DNA of 64,000 nt from Diphasiastrum complanatum (lineage: Eukaryota; Streptophyta; Lycopodiopsida; Lycopodiales; Lycopodiaceae). The stretch lies in contig CM055092.1 of the NCBI GenBank assembly GCA_029204225.1, positions 47,646,277 to 47,710,276 on the forward strand. The letters run 5' to 3'. Of this stretch, positions 53,680 through 64,000 are shown piece by piece (positions within the stretch are counted from its first letter, which is position 1; each line of letters begins with the position of its first letter). Made by a program: the position numbers and the translations under genes. The notes beneath the pieces are model-generated. The model made no database searches and had not been told where the DNA came from. It saw only the letters and a list, made by a program, of their open reading frames with translations.

Positions 53680-55590
53680 GACTTGTAAAGAACATAATAT
53701 GCAAGAAATTTTCAGAGTCACAAGTGACTAACATTAAATATACCAACTCTGAGAAAATGGGGATCACTTTATTATCTGAGAAGCGATGCAACAAGATATT
53801 ACATGTGAGTGATTTATGCTAACTAGCTTATCAATCTTCTATTTGTAATTAACTAGAAGATTTGCTTTATATTGTGACTAATTAAGTGGGGCTTCCACTT
53901 CCCATAAAAGACAAAAGGCCAGTCAGTTTAACGTGATGTACTTGCAGATTGAAATTTGAAGGGTTCATCACGTAACACAAATGACATGCTCCAAATCTTC
54001 CAAGATTCAAAAGAATAAACAAATAGATGTAGACACCCTTCAAGAACATTCAATCAACAACAATGGATCAAAGATACGTTCCTAACATGTGTATGCATCT
54101 AAATAAACCTCATAATTAGCACCAAACACTTGTAATCTTGTGCTCACCACAACAATTCTAATATTAGATTGGCTCCACGGTACTCCTTTCCTACTAACAA
54201 ACCAGCCTTATACAACACACGTATCGATGTATCATCTCTAAGTAATAGCAAAGATGGATAGATGGAGGCTACAATTAGATTGTCATAGGCGGCTAATGTG
54301 GTTCAGTATAAGAAATACATGGAGCCATAGTGATGAAATTCCCACATGCGAGAGACGTGCATGTGTACTCAAACAAGATTGGTGTTTCAATAATGAGCGT
54401 GTTCAACAGATGCTTAGAGAGTCATGAATACAGATGTTATATGTATGGTCAGGGAGACACTAGAGTTCCCATGTTAGTGAGGAGTAAAACAACAATCCTG
54501 GTTGGATCGACACTCGCAAAACAACATACTGGAGTAGATGATGGGCCTGAGGTACCAAAGAAGGATCCCATATATTGATGCACGATTCTCTCCTGAAATG
54601 TCTCAATCACTCATGTAGATGGACGAATCACAACCACTTGCTACTACCAATCTCAACTGTATGAATGACTAACCCATGATCATTAACACAAAGTAGATGA
54701 ATTGGAATCCTATAGAAGCTACACAAGCATAGGCTCTCTATGGTCATGCACAACCCCCACTCTCTCATTGCCATCCTTGTAACTAAAGGCTAGTCCAAAT
54801 CCTGTTTGTGCACTAATGTTCATGTTACTCCCTAAAGGAGGTTTTTGGCATTGCCTTGCAAAAGTCAATACTATGTCTTCAAGTTGGCCAATGGAGCTTT
54901 TGCAACAATCAACTTTAGAGTGAATGCCTAAAATCATAAGGGTATGTGTGCAGAAAAAGCTTTGTTACACTGCTAAGAACTTCATTGTAAGAAGTTGGTC
55001 CTTTAGATGCAACTATATATGCAAGTTGTAAATAGAGAAATTTGTGTCCCTCTCTTTTTCTTACATGCATGCCGATGCTTTAGACACACCTCTATATGCA
55101 AGACATACATAGCAAAATGGTTGTATCTCTTTCTTTTTCTTGCATGCTTCCCTGTGCTCTTAGCCTGCATGGCACACCGACATCATCGTCAAGTGTAACA
55201 ATAATCAAATAAACTAAATCTATTTGCATTCACAAATTCATTTCATCTATGTCTCTTAGTGTTTTCATACCTCTATGTCGAGGATCGTTCGTGCAGTTTT
55301 CAATAGCTACATCCACATGCTAATCATCAGTAAGATTCAATCAAAGCATAAAGAGAGAGTACACAACAACCCCAATAAACTTGCATGAATAGTTTATTCA
55401 CAAAAGAGAGAAACATAATCATATATAAAATCATGATTTGGGGGGTACCGCTGCATAGCATAATGATCTCGGTCACGTGACGTGTGTCCCAACTCACTAA
55501 CCAAACACGTTATGAAACTAATACTAACGCACTAGTCGAGTATTCAGATAAATTGGACTTATATACTCTGACACAAGTCCTAGTTTATCT
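53680..55590. other. Unrecognised 1.9 kb spacer
   Basis: AT-rich, short frames only (an 82-codon frame at 54330-54578 is unrecognised). A short duplicated segment, tatatgcaag..tctctttttcttacatgc / tctttctttttcttgcatgc, lies at about 55010-55150. No gene called. Confidence 0.4.
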
Positions 55591-56712
55591 TACGTACATA
55601 TAGCTTTTTTCTAAAAAGCTCAAATTTATCAACTGTTAATGGCTTAGTAAGTATGTTTGCTAGCTGATATTCTATCTTTCAATGCACTACATCTATTTCA
55701 CTGAATAACAGCCTTTCTCTAATGAAACGATATCTAATTTCTATGTGCTTGGTACATGCATGAAATACAGGATTGTTCGCTAGCTGGATGGCCCTTTGAC
55801 TGTCACATTTGATGGCGTAATGAGCTTACACTATAGAATGCCAATATCTTCTAACATTCTTCTCAACCATATTGCCTCTTGTGTGGTTGAGCATAGCACT
55901 TTGTATTCAGCTTCTGTTGTAGATAAGACAATTGTTTCATGTTTCTTACTTGACCAAATGCACCACTACCAAAGTAAAAGACATAGCTTGTGGTGGATCT
56001 CTTGTCATCATCACAACCTACCCAATCTGAATCAGCATAACTCTATAATACTAGCAAATCATACCGCCCATCATATATGAAACCATAAGTACCTATACCT
56101 CTAACATAGCAAATAATTCTCTTCGTAGCTTTCCAATGAGTCTCTATTGACATAGCCATAAATTGACTTACAAGACCAATATCATAACTTATGTCAAGAC
56201 GAGTAGTGATAAGATAAATAAGACAACTAACTAATTGATGAAATAATGTAATGACATAGCCATAAATTGACTTACAAGACTAATATCATAACTTATGTCA
56301 AGACGAGTAGTGATAAGATAAATAAGACAACTAACTAATTGATGAAATAATGTAATGTCAACTAGCTTACCCTTGTCTTCATGAGATAACTTTTTATTGA
56401 CCTCCACAAGCATAGAGCTGACTTACTGTCGCACATTTTGAAACGCTCCAAAATTTCCTTCACATTATTTGTGTGTGTGAGTTTGATGCCATCATGCCTT
56501 TGCCAAATTTCCACTTCCAAATAGTAGTGCATTAATCCAAGATCAATCATGTCAAAACTGAAAAAAAAAAGACCCTTCTTGATTGCACTAATCAAACTCT
56601 CATCATTATCTATGATAACAAGGTCCTCTATGTACAACATAATCAGACTGATGCTAATACCTTGCGCAAAATAGTGAAGATTAAAATCAAAGGAAGTGTA
56701 TACCAACCCTCT
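55591..56712 (-). pseudogene. Ty1/copia RT-RNase H fragment with internal duplication
   Basis: The minus strand gives decayed copia pol: ISISLIMLYIEDLVI at about 56625-56650 (the YVDD site now YIED), DLGLMHYYLEVEIWQRHDGI, THTNNVKEILERFKMCDSKS, then LVSCLIYLITTRLDISYDIS and the RNase H tail at 55600-55900. Many stops. A 104-bp tandem duplication (56149-56356) repeats the segment encoding LVSCLIYLITTRLDISYDIS. Confidence 0.78.
56149..56356. repeat. 104-bp tandem duplication within the copia fragment
   Basis: The copies at 56149-56252 and 56253-56356 differ at one base by eye (gaccaat / gactaat). It was duplicated after the element died, because it repeats decayed coding sequence. Confidence 0.93.
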
Positions 56713-57111
56713 AGATAGGAAGTATTAAACTATAAACTGATTTTTTCCTTTCACTTACACTTCTTTATTATTGTTATTTCTCACAACTTGTAAAATAGCT
56801 AGTAACTTAGTATGTTTTAAGTTCTCTTTTCAAGGTTGAAAGTCTCTTAATTGTGTAAGACAAGTTCTTTAAAGCTTACAAACAAGCCCTTAAGAATTTT
56901 ATTCAATTTAAAAAGGCTGCAATTTTATGCAATACTATTTGTTATTTTACTAAACCAAGCCTTCAACATAGTAAGTAGAGATCACAAACTAAGTTACAGG
57001 CCTTCATTCTTGATATGAAACACATGTACTCTCAGGTAGAAGTCATTGTGATCAGGGGATGGGAACAAGGAATGGACATGTCCCCAAGAATGGGAACACC
57101 ACATCATCGTA
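56713..57111. other. AT-rich spacer, nothing recognised
   Basis: No coding frame. The end (57046-57100) has ggggatgggaacaagg-type sequence that weakly resembles 57738-57800. Confidence 0.4.
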
Positions 57112-57293
57112 ATTATATACTCAGTTGCAGCAAATCCCGATCCGCCAGAAGGATCTCATTCCGGATCATGCGTTCCGGATCGCAAGCGTTTCGGGACCAG
57201 AAACGTTGTCCCGGAACGCAATAGAAATTTCAAACTTTTTTATCTAGGGTCTACTTCAGTAGGTAATTATCACATTCTAATTTCTACAAACTT

Positions 57294-57345
<52 letters not shown>

Positions 57346-57595
57346 AGAAAATGATTTAATGGTGGAAAATAACTTAATGGTAAAAAATCACTCAATGCTT
57401 CGAAAATGGACAACAATGGTCTTGAAAATGATGGCAAACTTGATAAATGAACTGCTCTTGAAAACCCCTTCCATCTGTTACCCACATTGGCATTTAAAAA
57501 AAGCGTTCCGGGAAAGCCTAATGGGAAATCCAGGAACGCGATCCGGAACGCGTTCCGGAACGTGGGCTGCAACTTTGGTTATATATAAGAAAGAT
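57112..57595. repeat. Foldback/MITE-like repeat with ttccgga motifs
   Basis: The left end tatatactcagttgcagc (57115-57132) and the right end gctgcaactttggttatata (57567-57586) are imperfect inverted repeats. Just inside each end is a cluster of GCGTTCCGGAACG-like half-sites (left 57140-57220, right 57505-57560), again mostly inverted. The middle holds a (GA)n run (57297-57341) and AT-rich DNA. The layout suggests a small non-autonomous foldback or MITE; no transposase and no clear target duplication were seen. Confidence 0.5.
57297..57341. repeat. (GA)n microsatellite
   Basis: About 22 uninterrupted AG/GA units; it generates Ser-Leu runs in minus-strand frames, which are not coding. Confidence 0.97.
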
Positions 57596-58283
57596 ATTTA
57601 TACACTTATGAGCTTGAAATTCATGGAGTTTGTGTAAAAAACCAGAGGAAGAGTACTGTATTTATGCAAGGGCATCATTATATAAATTAAATATATTTAA
57701 AATACTTGAAGTCTTTGTTGTTTCCTGCTTAATTCTATTGTGACCAGGGAATGCATTCCCAACCATGGTCCCACGTGTAAGTCTTGGGAACATGTTCCTG
57801 GTCAAGTGGGAATCAACTTTAGCATCAGACCACGTGTGAGCATAATAACCCATCATTGATGTAACCCAAAATGAGATAGTGTCAAAGATTAATGGACAAC
57901 AGAGCTAGGTTAACCTGTGAAATCAAGCGAGCTGATACCGCTTTGCAAAAAACAACAGATGCAATTTAAGCAGAGCTTTGAGATTGGTGAGTACAACGTG
58001 CAGATTGCATCTGAAAAGTGAATCTCCATTTTTTGAATTCAAGAAAATCATGTCTCAAGCAACACAGTCCGTGGAAGCCTTGAGAGTCCAGGCTAGGCAT
58101 AGCCTATATTCCCATTGCCAACATAATGATCTTGAAATGGGACATATTTAGTAACAAGGAGGTCTGGATGTACTCCAAACTGGAGAAAAGTAGATGACTT
58201 GGTGGTCCTTATGCAGCCTGTTTTCATCAAAATGCACTGAGAAAAAGGTTGCAACAAAAGGTGAGGATCCTGAAATAGAATGC
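57596..58283. other. 3' flank of the STAY-GREEN gene, nothing else recognised
   Basis: Downstream of the stop at 58284-58286 on the minus strand; probably contains the 3' UTR. The 57735-57840 part has cccac / gtgggac and gggaa.c motifs in inverted arrangement. No gene seen. Confidence 0.4.
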
Positions 58284-59641
58284 TCAACTTTCCCGAAGTG
58301 CACTTGCCAATGCGCCAGACTCGCAGGATCCTAAATTAGCAGACCTGACAGAGTTTGTTGCATCAGACAGAGAACCCCAACAGTCTGCACGATTGTACTT
58401 GGGATTGTCTGAATGGAAACGAACCCACACATTACTTCTATCAAGCTCTGCCACATTAAAATAGAATGAGATTACTATCCTAGGCATGTAAGAAAAAATG
58501 ATATATTAAAGTTATCAGCGTTATCTAGAAAAACTACCTGGATGGTTTGCCAGTAATTTCTCATCTGCATAACATATTGCTTGCAACACCTGCAGCCATC
58601 ATATTACAGAAAGGGTTACAAAAGTACAATATTTGCTTAGCCAGTAGTCCAAACTAAAAGATAATCCAATCTCCATAATATTGGTTAAAAGCTCAGCTGT
58701 TGTGCTTTATGCAAACATATCCGTTGCAGTTGGTTGCTAACTTATGAAGAGTCCAGCATACCTACTTAATGTTTCAAAACCAAAATTGCAATTCAACTAT
58801 GAAATTAATGAAACTGATCATACTCTGCCTCTTTGTGTGTGGTACTAATAATAGCAAGCAAAGAACCATACAGCAATGTAACAACACAGGTATCTATAAG
58901 ACTGCTAGCTGCAAAAGGAACAAAAATCTCTCCACTTGCATTCCTAAAATTAGTATAGAATCTAGATCACATTCCCCAAATTGTAACAATGTACCAGGGG
59001 CATCTCCCTTTCAAAAATGCGATTCCGTAAAGCGGCAGGGGCAAGCAGGCAATGCCCCCCACTGACATGGCAGTGAACGTGGAGTGAGGCCTGTCTGTTC
59101 AGCTTCCATTCAGCAACAATTTCATCTCTCATAAATCTTGTATACCAGTGCCCAAGCTGAAAGAAGAAAGTAAGCCTATAAGCCTTGCTATTAGCTAAAT
59201 CTGTCAGAAGCTCAAAAAATATGAAGCATATGAATGGTTCTTAATCAAACTCCTTTATGATCTGAAATATTTGCACTCCATTATAAAATTGTTACAAACA
59301 AAGTTACACACCTGTCTCTCATTGTAGAAGGGACCAACAGAAAGTAGAAGCTGACCGGTCCAATCACTATGTGTCAACGTATAGGTCCGTGGCAGTAACT
59401 TCGTCAGAGATGCATCCACTGACATTGATTCGTCACTAGATACAACCGTAAGCTTTGATGGATCAAAATGTTCTGGATCAAACAATCTTGCCACCTTACA
59501 AGAGACATTTCCAGCCAATCTGCCATTTGTCAAGTTTTTGCAGGCAAATGCAGAACCCTTATACCCCCCTGGTGTACCTGAGCTCCTATAATCAACATCA
59601 TCATTGTCTTCTACAAAAACCAAGGAAAACCTCTCTTCCAT
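58284..59641 (-). CDS. STAY-GREEN family protein (chlorophyll Mg-dechelatase family), four exons
   Basis: Minus-strand exons 59312-59641, 58995-59156, 58538-58589 and 58284-58447 join in phase with GT-AG introns (155, 405 and 90 bp). The protein has the Staygreen domain: VARLFDPEHFDPSKLTVV, LPRTYTLTHSDWTGQLLLSV, then LGHWYTRFMRDEIVAEWK, SLHVHCHVSGGHCLLAP, RIFEREMPLVLQAICYADEK, HPELDRSNVWVRFHSDNPKY and NRADCWGSLSDATNS. About 235 residues from the ATG at 59641. In plants the family removes Mg from chlorophyll a in chloroplasts or assembles catabolic enzymes during senescence. The C-terminal Cys-rich motif of land-plant SGR proteins is absent, which is closer to the SGR-like (SGRL) type. The ATG used gives an acidic N-terminus that is not a good transit peptide; either upstream exons exist or the N-terminus is damaged (in-frame ATG at 59687-59689, stop at 59648-59650). 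Exon phases, motifs and order make the family call strong. Confidence 0.9.
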
Positions 59642-60127
59642 ACTGCTTCATATTTTGCAGCATAAAAGAAATTTTCTCCGAGCAACCATTTCTAACCAGC
59701 TTTAATATTTAGAGAACTTAAGCGTGCTATGTTGAATCATCTTCCTCAAAATAACTAAAATCTTTTCATTCCGTATTTCCACAATCAGTAACTTCTTACC
59801 TAAACCTAAAACAAAATTATTATTCCTGATGTAAATCCTTCATGAAGCTGCATGCTTCAAGAGCAAGGAAAGCTGAGAAAATCCTTTTGTAGAAGACTAT
59901 ATCAAGGTCATGAAATGGGCATATTGATAAAAAATAGTAAATAAGGCAGCCCCATAGATGCTTCCAAACAGGATACGGCCATGACGTATTGCAATGCAGA
60001 TTCTATGCGAATATAGTGTTTAAGAACATCTACAAAGTTATCTGAAGGGTAAAGCGCACGCAGCATGAGCAAGTGTTACAGAGCCATTCACAATATGTTA
60101 CCACCATGAAGTCTGTGAAAGAGATCA
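59642..60127 (-). promoter_or_regulatory. Upstream region of the STAY-GREEN gene
   Basis: The sequence between the SGR start and the repeats at 60128. It has an upstream in-frame ATG (59687-59689) closed by TGA at 59648-59650 after MVARRKFLLCCKI, which could be a broken transit-peptide start or a small upstream ORF. No clear TATA box was identified. Confidence 0.35.
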
Positions 60128-60345
60128 CAAGGTTTCTCTGAGAATCGATAGTGTTTAGAAGGTTGGAGGCCAGTAGTCGTGGTGAGCTACATGAATGTGC
60201 AATAAATGTTAACATCAAGAGTACATTTCAACATTTTGCAAGGTTTCTCTGAGAATTGACATTGTTTAAAAGGTTGGAGGCCAGTAGTTGTGGTGAGCTA
60301 CATGAATGTGCAATAAATGTTAACATCAAGAGTACATTTCACAAA
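60128..60345. repeat. 111-bp tandem duplication upstream of STAY-GREEN
   Basis: Copies starting at 60128 and 60239 share caaggtttctctgagaat, aggttggaggccagtag and ggtgagctacatgaatgtgc with about half a dozen mismatches. They lie about 0.5-0.7 kb upstream of the SGR start. Confidence 0.9.
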
Positions 60346-60399
60346 CAACGATAATCTACACACTTTATGACACAAACTGTACCAGTTAAGATCACAATC

Positions 60400-60803
60400 A
60401 CAAAAATTGGTATCAAATGAAGTATAGTCAGCAAAAAAACATTCACAAAACATTCTCCAACTAAGAAAACCACATGAAATATCAATGGCTGCCAATAGCT
60501 CAAGAAAATCTCCAAAAAGGATCTCCAGTACCAAGATGGAACTCCCCTAGAGATAGCTCAAGACTCCAAAACATAAACTGAATAATGATAGAATGATAAT
60601 CTCTATTTATAGTAGTCAGGCAATCATTCTAGGGCATCCAATTAGGACATTTGGCCACTTGGTCAATTATTAGACATTTGGCCCATTTAAGTATCAGTTG
60701 TATTTTAAAGGGGTTTAAACATAATAAAAGAATTGCAGGACCCCAAATAGTTGCGGGTCAGATAAGTGTATAGTAGGGAAGTATTGACTGTGTGTCCATA
60801 ACA
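60400..60803 (-). mobile_element. Minus-strand gypsy-type LTR upstream of STAY-GREEN (left edge uncertain)
   Basis: On the minus strand a polypurine tract (caaaatgggggag, plus 60804-60816) is followed by TGTTATGGACACAC, the LTR start, at 60803. The start matches gypsy C (AGTTATGGACTC) apart from the first bases. A minus-strand TATA-like TATAAATAGA lies at 60603-60612, about 190 bp in, in a suitable position for an LTR promoter reading toward the SGR gene. The left edge and any PBS are not seen, so it may be a solo or truncated LTR. Confidence 0.6.
60603..60612 (-). promoter_or_regulatory. TATA-like box in the LTR upstream of STAY-GREEN
   Basis: Minus strand TATAAATAGA. The orientation is the same as that of the SGR gene, whose ATG is about 0.96 kb further along that strand. 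Confidence 0.45.
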
Positions 60804-60816
60804 CTCCCCCATTTTG

Positions 60817-61250
60817 AAACATTGCCGTCAATGTGGGCTGTAATTTTAATTGCTAGAGCTAGATTTGTACCGCTGTTTGTCGTTTTCTTTTGTGGGTTAT
60901 GATTTCATGCTAATGGTGCTAGTCCAAGAGCCAAATCCCCTACAGTCGTGGAAATCCGCTTTTAGTACTTTAAAGCTTATGCAAGTCTCTAGTAAAAATA
61001 AAATCATATTGGTTAGTAATCAGATTATCAATGTCAGATGTTGAATGACTGAGAGATCATCATCAACAATAAGTGGAGTATCAATAGCAAGAGCATCAAG
61101 ACCATCAGTATTAGGAATATCAGTATCAGGCAAAGTAGCAACAATATCAAGAGGTACGTCAGCAACAGGAAGATCCACAATAGGAGCATCGTGTACCAAA
61201 GAATAACAAGAGCGGGCCTGTGTTGATTCAGAGAACAGTGACGACACCTA
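60817..61250 (-). pseudogene. Gypsy C-like pol 3' end, degraded
   Basis: Upstream of the polypurine tract on the minus strand, a frame from 61247 gives VDLPVADVPLDIVATLPDTD and GLDALAIDTPLIVDDDL, an Asp/Val/Ala/Leu-rich tail like the sequence after the chromodomain in gypsy C (TLVDSSTSDVALVVDAPG). No chromodomain core was found here. The assignment relies on the tail composition and the PPT/LTR. Confidence 0.4.
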
Positions 61251-61589
61251 GACAAACCCACACAAGAGCAGCAATGATAATGAGAGTAATAAGTGTAAAC
61301 AATAACGATGAAATGACAATCACACGGGAGGCAAATAATGATCTGAAAAGACATCCAGTGCTTGGTCACCCATCCCCTTATATTCACTTCAAAAAAGGTA
61401 CATTCAAAATGGGTCGTGACCCTTTTACATTTCCTCGCCCGCAGCTACACGTGGCCACATAGCTAAGTACCACGACTGCCTCCACTCAACTAACCTTTCA
61501 CGCTAGTCGGACAACTAACTGAATGGGCTCATGAAATGCCCAAACGCTCACAAACCCTCTCTCATTTCATGTTAATTATCCACCAACAC
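61251..61589. other. Junction region, nothing recognised
   Basis: Short frames only; it joins gypsy-like and copia-like debris. Confidence 0.4.
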
Positions 61590-61708
61590 TTTCATACTTA
61601 TCCTCTATGCCCAACTGATCTCGTAGCACAATGAATTGTTGTTTGACCAAAGGCTTCGTTATGATGTCTGCCAACATTCCCTCTGTCTGACAATATTGTA
61701 GTGATACT
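61590..61708 (-). pseudogene. Copia RNase H terminal scrap
   Basis: Minus-strand frame QYCQTEGMLADIITKPLVKQ, then FIVLRDQLGIEDKYE: the terminal copia motif (..ADI.TKPL...F..LR..LGI). Only about 40 codons remain; the rest of that element is missing. Confidence 0.75.
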
Positions 61709-61719
61709 AAGGACCATAA

Positions 61720-62369
61720 ATGGATCTTTGAATGATCCACAAGGTTGATAGTATGCTTGTTAAAAAGTCTATCAGAAACTAGTCATCAGAAAACAAGATC
61801 TAGTTTAGCGCTTAATAGAAAACAAGTAGAGACAATCAAAGCATTGATCAATAAGTATAATCCAACTACAAACGTGTGGAAATAAGGCTATAGTACGGCC
61901 TGTAGACAGTGTTTACAAAGTGCCAAAGCTGGGTTTCATTGGAAATCAAGAGTAATCACCATACAATGAGAGGAAACACGAGTTTCTCCTTGAGTCTCCA
62001 AAAAGTTTCTATCTTCTCACTATGGAGAATGGGAATACATAGTAAAACACACTTCCTTTGCTAAGTTAGGTGAAAATCCAGCATGTAATAAGGAAGTAGA
62101 CTCCACTTTCTTGCCCTAATGTGAAAACCCTAGCCTAGATCCAAGAGTCACGCTTTGTAGGTGCATGGTAGGTACAAATCTCATCATAAATCATGGTCTA
62201 GATTCTACAAAGTAGGATGGACACAACCACTCCTCTTGACTTGTGGTAACCTACTTTAGGTGTGTATGTACAAGTGGCACTTTGGCCATTCAAGTTACCA
62301 ACAAACAATATTGACAAAATGTACAATATTCTACATGGCTAGATTTGCCAATGTAGGCAATTTTTCACA
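61720..62369 (-). mobile_element. Copia 3' LTR, minus strand (left edge uncertain)
   Basis: The polypurine tract (plus ctcctcctcaaat, 62370-62382; minus ATTTGAGGAGGAG) is followed on the minus strand by TGTGAAAAATTGCC at 62369. The LTR extends left to somewhere near 61720; the end cannot be fixed without a second copy. Confidence 0.6.
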
Positions 62370-62395
62370 CTCCTCCTCAAATCTAGCCTTGGAGA

Positions 62396-63526
62396 TCACA
62401 ATGCTTTTATCAATAACTCCAATTGAAGATCTAAGCTAAATGAATCTTTAGGTAAAGATTTAGTAAACAAATCAGCCAAGCAACTTGATGATGGCACGTG
62501 TTGGAGCTTGATCTCTTTACCTTGCACTTTTTCCCTCACGAAATGATGAGCAATTTCGATGTGTTTGCTCCTTGCATGGAATGTAGGATTAGTTGCAAGT
62601 GATTTGGCTAATTGGTTGTCACAAAAGATGATAGGGATCTCCTCCTCCATGACATGAAGCTCCACCAATAGCCTTTTGAGCCACAAGACCTCCTTGCATG
62701 TTGATGTCAAGGCCTTGTATTCGGATTCTGTGAAAGATAGGGAGATGGTATCTTGCTTTTTGGAAAGCCATGATACTACTCCATCACATAGAAAGGTGGC
62801 AAAGGCACTTGTTGATCTTCTATCCACTTTGTCACCTGCAAAATCTGAGTCAGTATAGGCTCTTAAGCCAAGATTAGTTCCTCTATACAAAATGCCAAAA
62901 TTCTTAGTGGATGAAATGTATATAAGAACTCTTTTGGCCATCTTTCAATGTGAAACTAGAGGACTTTGCATGAATTGGCTTAACTTTCCAACACTATAAC
63001 TAGGATCAGGTCTAGTTATAGCTAAATAGATCAAGGAGCCAATAAGCCTTCTATATAATGTGATGTCCTCAAAGGATGCTTCATCACAACCAATAGATGC
63101 TTTTACATGTTGCTCCATTGGTGTCTCAATGCCTTTACAATTCTTCATTCCAAATCTATCTAGGATGGATGTAGCATATTTAGATTGAAAAATGAAGCTA
63201 AAATCACATCCTCTAATAACCTCTATTCCAAGAATGAAGCTTAATAGGCTGAGATCTACCATCTTAAACTCTTTTGCTAAAGCAATTTTTACATCTCTAA
63301 TTCCATCTAGATCATTACCACTCAAGATAATGTCATCTACATACAAAACAAGAATAATGATCATGCCATCATGAAAACTTATATACAATGATGGATCATA
63401 GGCACTCATTACAAAATTGATGGAAATGAGAAAAGAGTTTAGCCTAGAGTACCATGCTCTAGGTGCTTGCTTGAGCCCATAAAGGCTCTTCTTCAAAAAA
63501 CACACATTTGCGCTGATCATCCTCAA
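62396..63526 (-). pseudogene. Ty1/copia RT C-terminal half and RNase H, minus strand
   Basis: The minus frame from about 63526 has FLKKSLYGLKQAPRAWYSRL, the catalytic LVLYVDDIILSG (YVDD near 63325-63340), ALAKEFKMVDLSLLSFILGI and RLIGSLIYLAITRPDPSYSV, then a stop at 62942-62944 (TGA for the usual Trp), and RNase H: AYTDSDFAGDKVDRRSTSAF, TESEYKALTSTCKEVLWLKR, HARSKHIEIAHHFVREKV, SSSCLADLFTKSLP. RT motifs before YGLKQAP are missing: the element ends abruptly at a junction near 63526. Apart from one stop and a shifted C-terminus it is well kept. Confidence 0.88.
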
Positions 63527-63530
63527 CATT

Positions 63531-64000
63531 TCGGATACTCAGATCGGCCATGTGTCTGAAGCTCAGACATCCAAAGAAGTCTGGGACACCTTGAGCACAT
63601 TATACGAAGTGCGAGATATAGCTTCCAAGCTACATCTCAGGAAGAAATTTTACTCCCTCAAGATGGCAAATGGTGGTTCCCTGCAGAATCACATCAACCA
63701 GTTCAAGAACCTGTTGAAGCAAATGGCCACTGGCGGATCTATCATTGACGATCAAGACACAATAATGCAACTTCTTACAAGCTTGCCAAGCTCATACGAC
63801 AGCTGGGTCATGATCATCACGACGCATCCAGAGCTGACTCTTTCAAGAGTCATTAGAATGTTGTTGCATGAAGACACGTGGAGGAACAAAACCTTCAATT
63901 CCTCAACTGATTCTCATGCCTTGTACACCAACAGAGGCCAGACTAAGCAGAAGAAGAAGAAAGGCCCGAAGCAATCAAAGCAAGACCAAAAAACAACACA
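63531..64000 (+). CDS. Ty1/copia gag (UBN2 domain), open to the window end, 5' truncated
   Basis: An uninterrupted frame from 63531 to the window edge: SDTQIGHVSEAQTSKEVWDT, LSTLYEVRDIASKLHLRKKF, YSLKMANGGSLQNHINQFKN, MQLLTSLPSSYDSWVMIITT, LTLSRVIRMLLHEDTWRNKT, then a Lys/Gln-rich tail toward the zinc knuckle. This is the copia gag core. It begins abruptly at the junction with the minus-strand copia, so the first part of gag is missing. The frame has no lesion in 156 codons and may continue into pol beyond the window. Confidence 0.85.

Noticed and set aside
57270-57572. 100-codon minus-strand ORF with a Ser-Leu tail
   Set aside because: Generated by the GA microsatellite and the foldback repeat; no homology.

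Overview
This window is nuclear DNA of a land plant with a large, repeat-rich genome. The evidence is spliced genes with GT-AG introns, two recognisable plant host genes, long AT-rich noncoding stretches and many Ty1/copia and Ty3/gypsy LTR retrotransposons whose primer-binding sites match the 3' end of plant initiator tRNA-Met (TGGTATCAGAGCC). The species cannot be told from the sequence. The divergence of the two host proteins from their flowering-plant counterparts, together with dense nested gypsy/copia debris, would fit a fern, lycophyte or gymnosperm; that is an inference. Nothing prokaryotic, organellar or CRISPR-like was seen.

Layout. At 0-5 kb there is a copia scrap, then the 3' exons of a + strand gene of the At4g15545 (NAI2-interacting protein) family, ending at 4436. 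At 6.2-7.2 kb there is a large imperfect inverted repeat around TG/AC microsatellites. At 8.1-14.2 kb there is a minus-strand copia fragment, then a minus-strand gypsy element in a permuted order (integrase, one LTR, PBS, gag, protease, RT). At 14.2-21.6 kb two related + strand copia units share one LTR. At 21.6-26.9 kb lies a minus-strand gypsy element with both LTRs whose RT, RNase H and integrase core are replaced by about 1.25 kb of unrelated sequence. At 26.9-36.9 kb there is mostly unrecognised AT-rich DNA with LTR-like pieces and repeats. At 36.9-41.6 kb a degraded minus gag and a + strand gypsy pol face away from each other.

At 42.0-52.6 kb a degraded + strand gypsy element carries a younger nested element (42290-47521) with near-identical LTRs, a 5-bp target-site duplication and only gag and protease-like ORFs. 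That nested element also has five similar short hairpins in its leader, and is the most unusual object here. The outer element has unexplained ORFs after its integrase. At 53-57 kb there are an orphan RT-like fragment and degraded copia. At 57.1-57.6 kb there is a foldback-like repeat. At 58.28-59.64 kb is a four-exon minus-strand STAY-GREEN family gene (chlorophyll Mg-dechelatase family). At 60.3-64 kb there are further LTR and copia fragments, ending in an open copia gag that runs off the window.

The host genes are unrelated neighbours, not an operon. The rest is best read as a layered record of retrotransposon insertion, recombination and decay between two plant genes.
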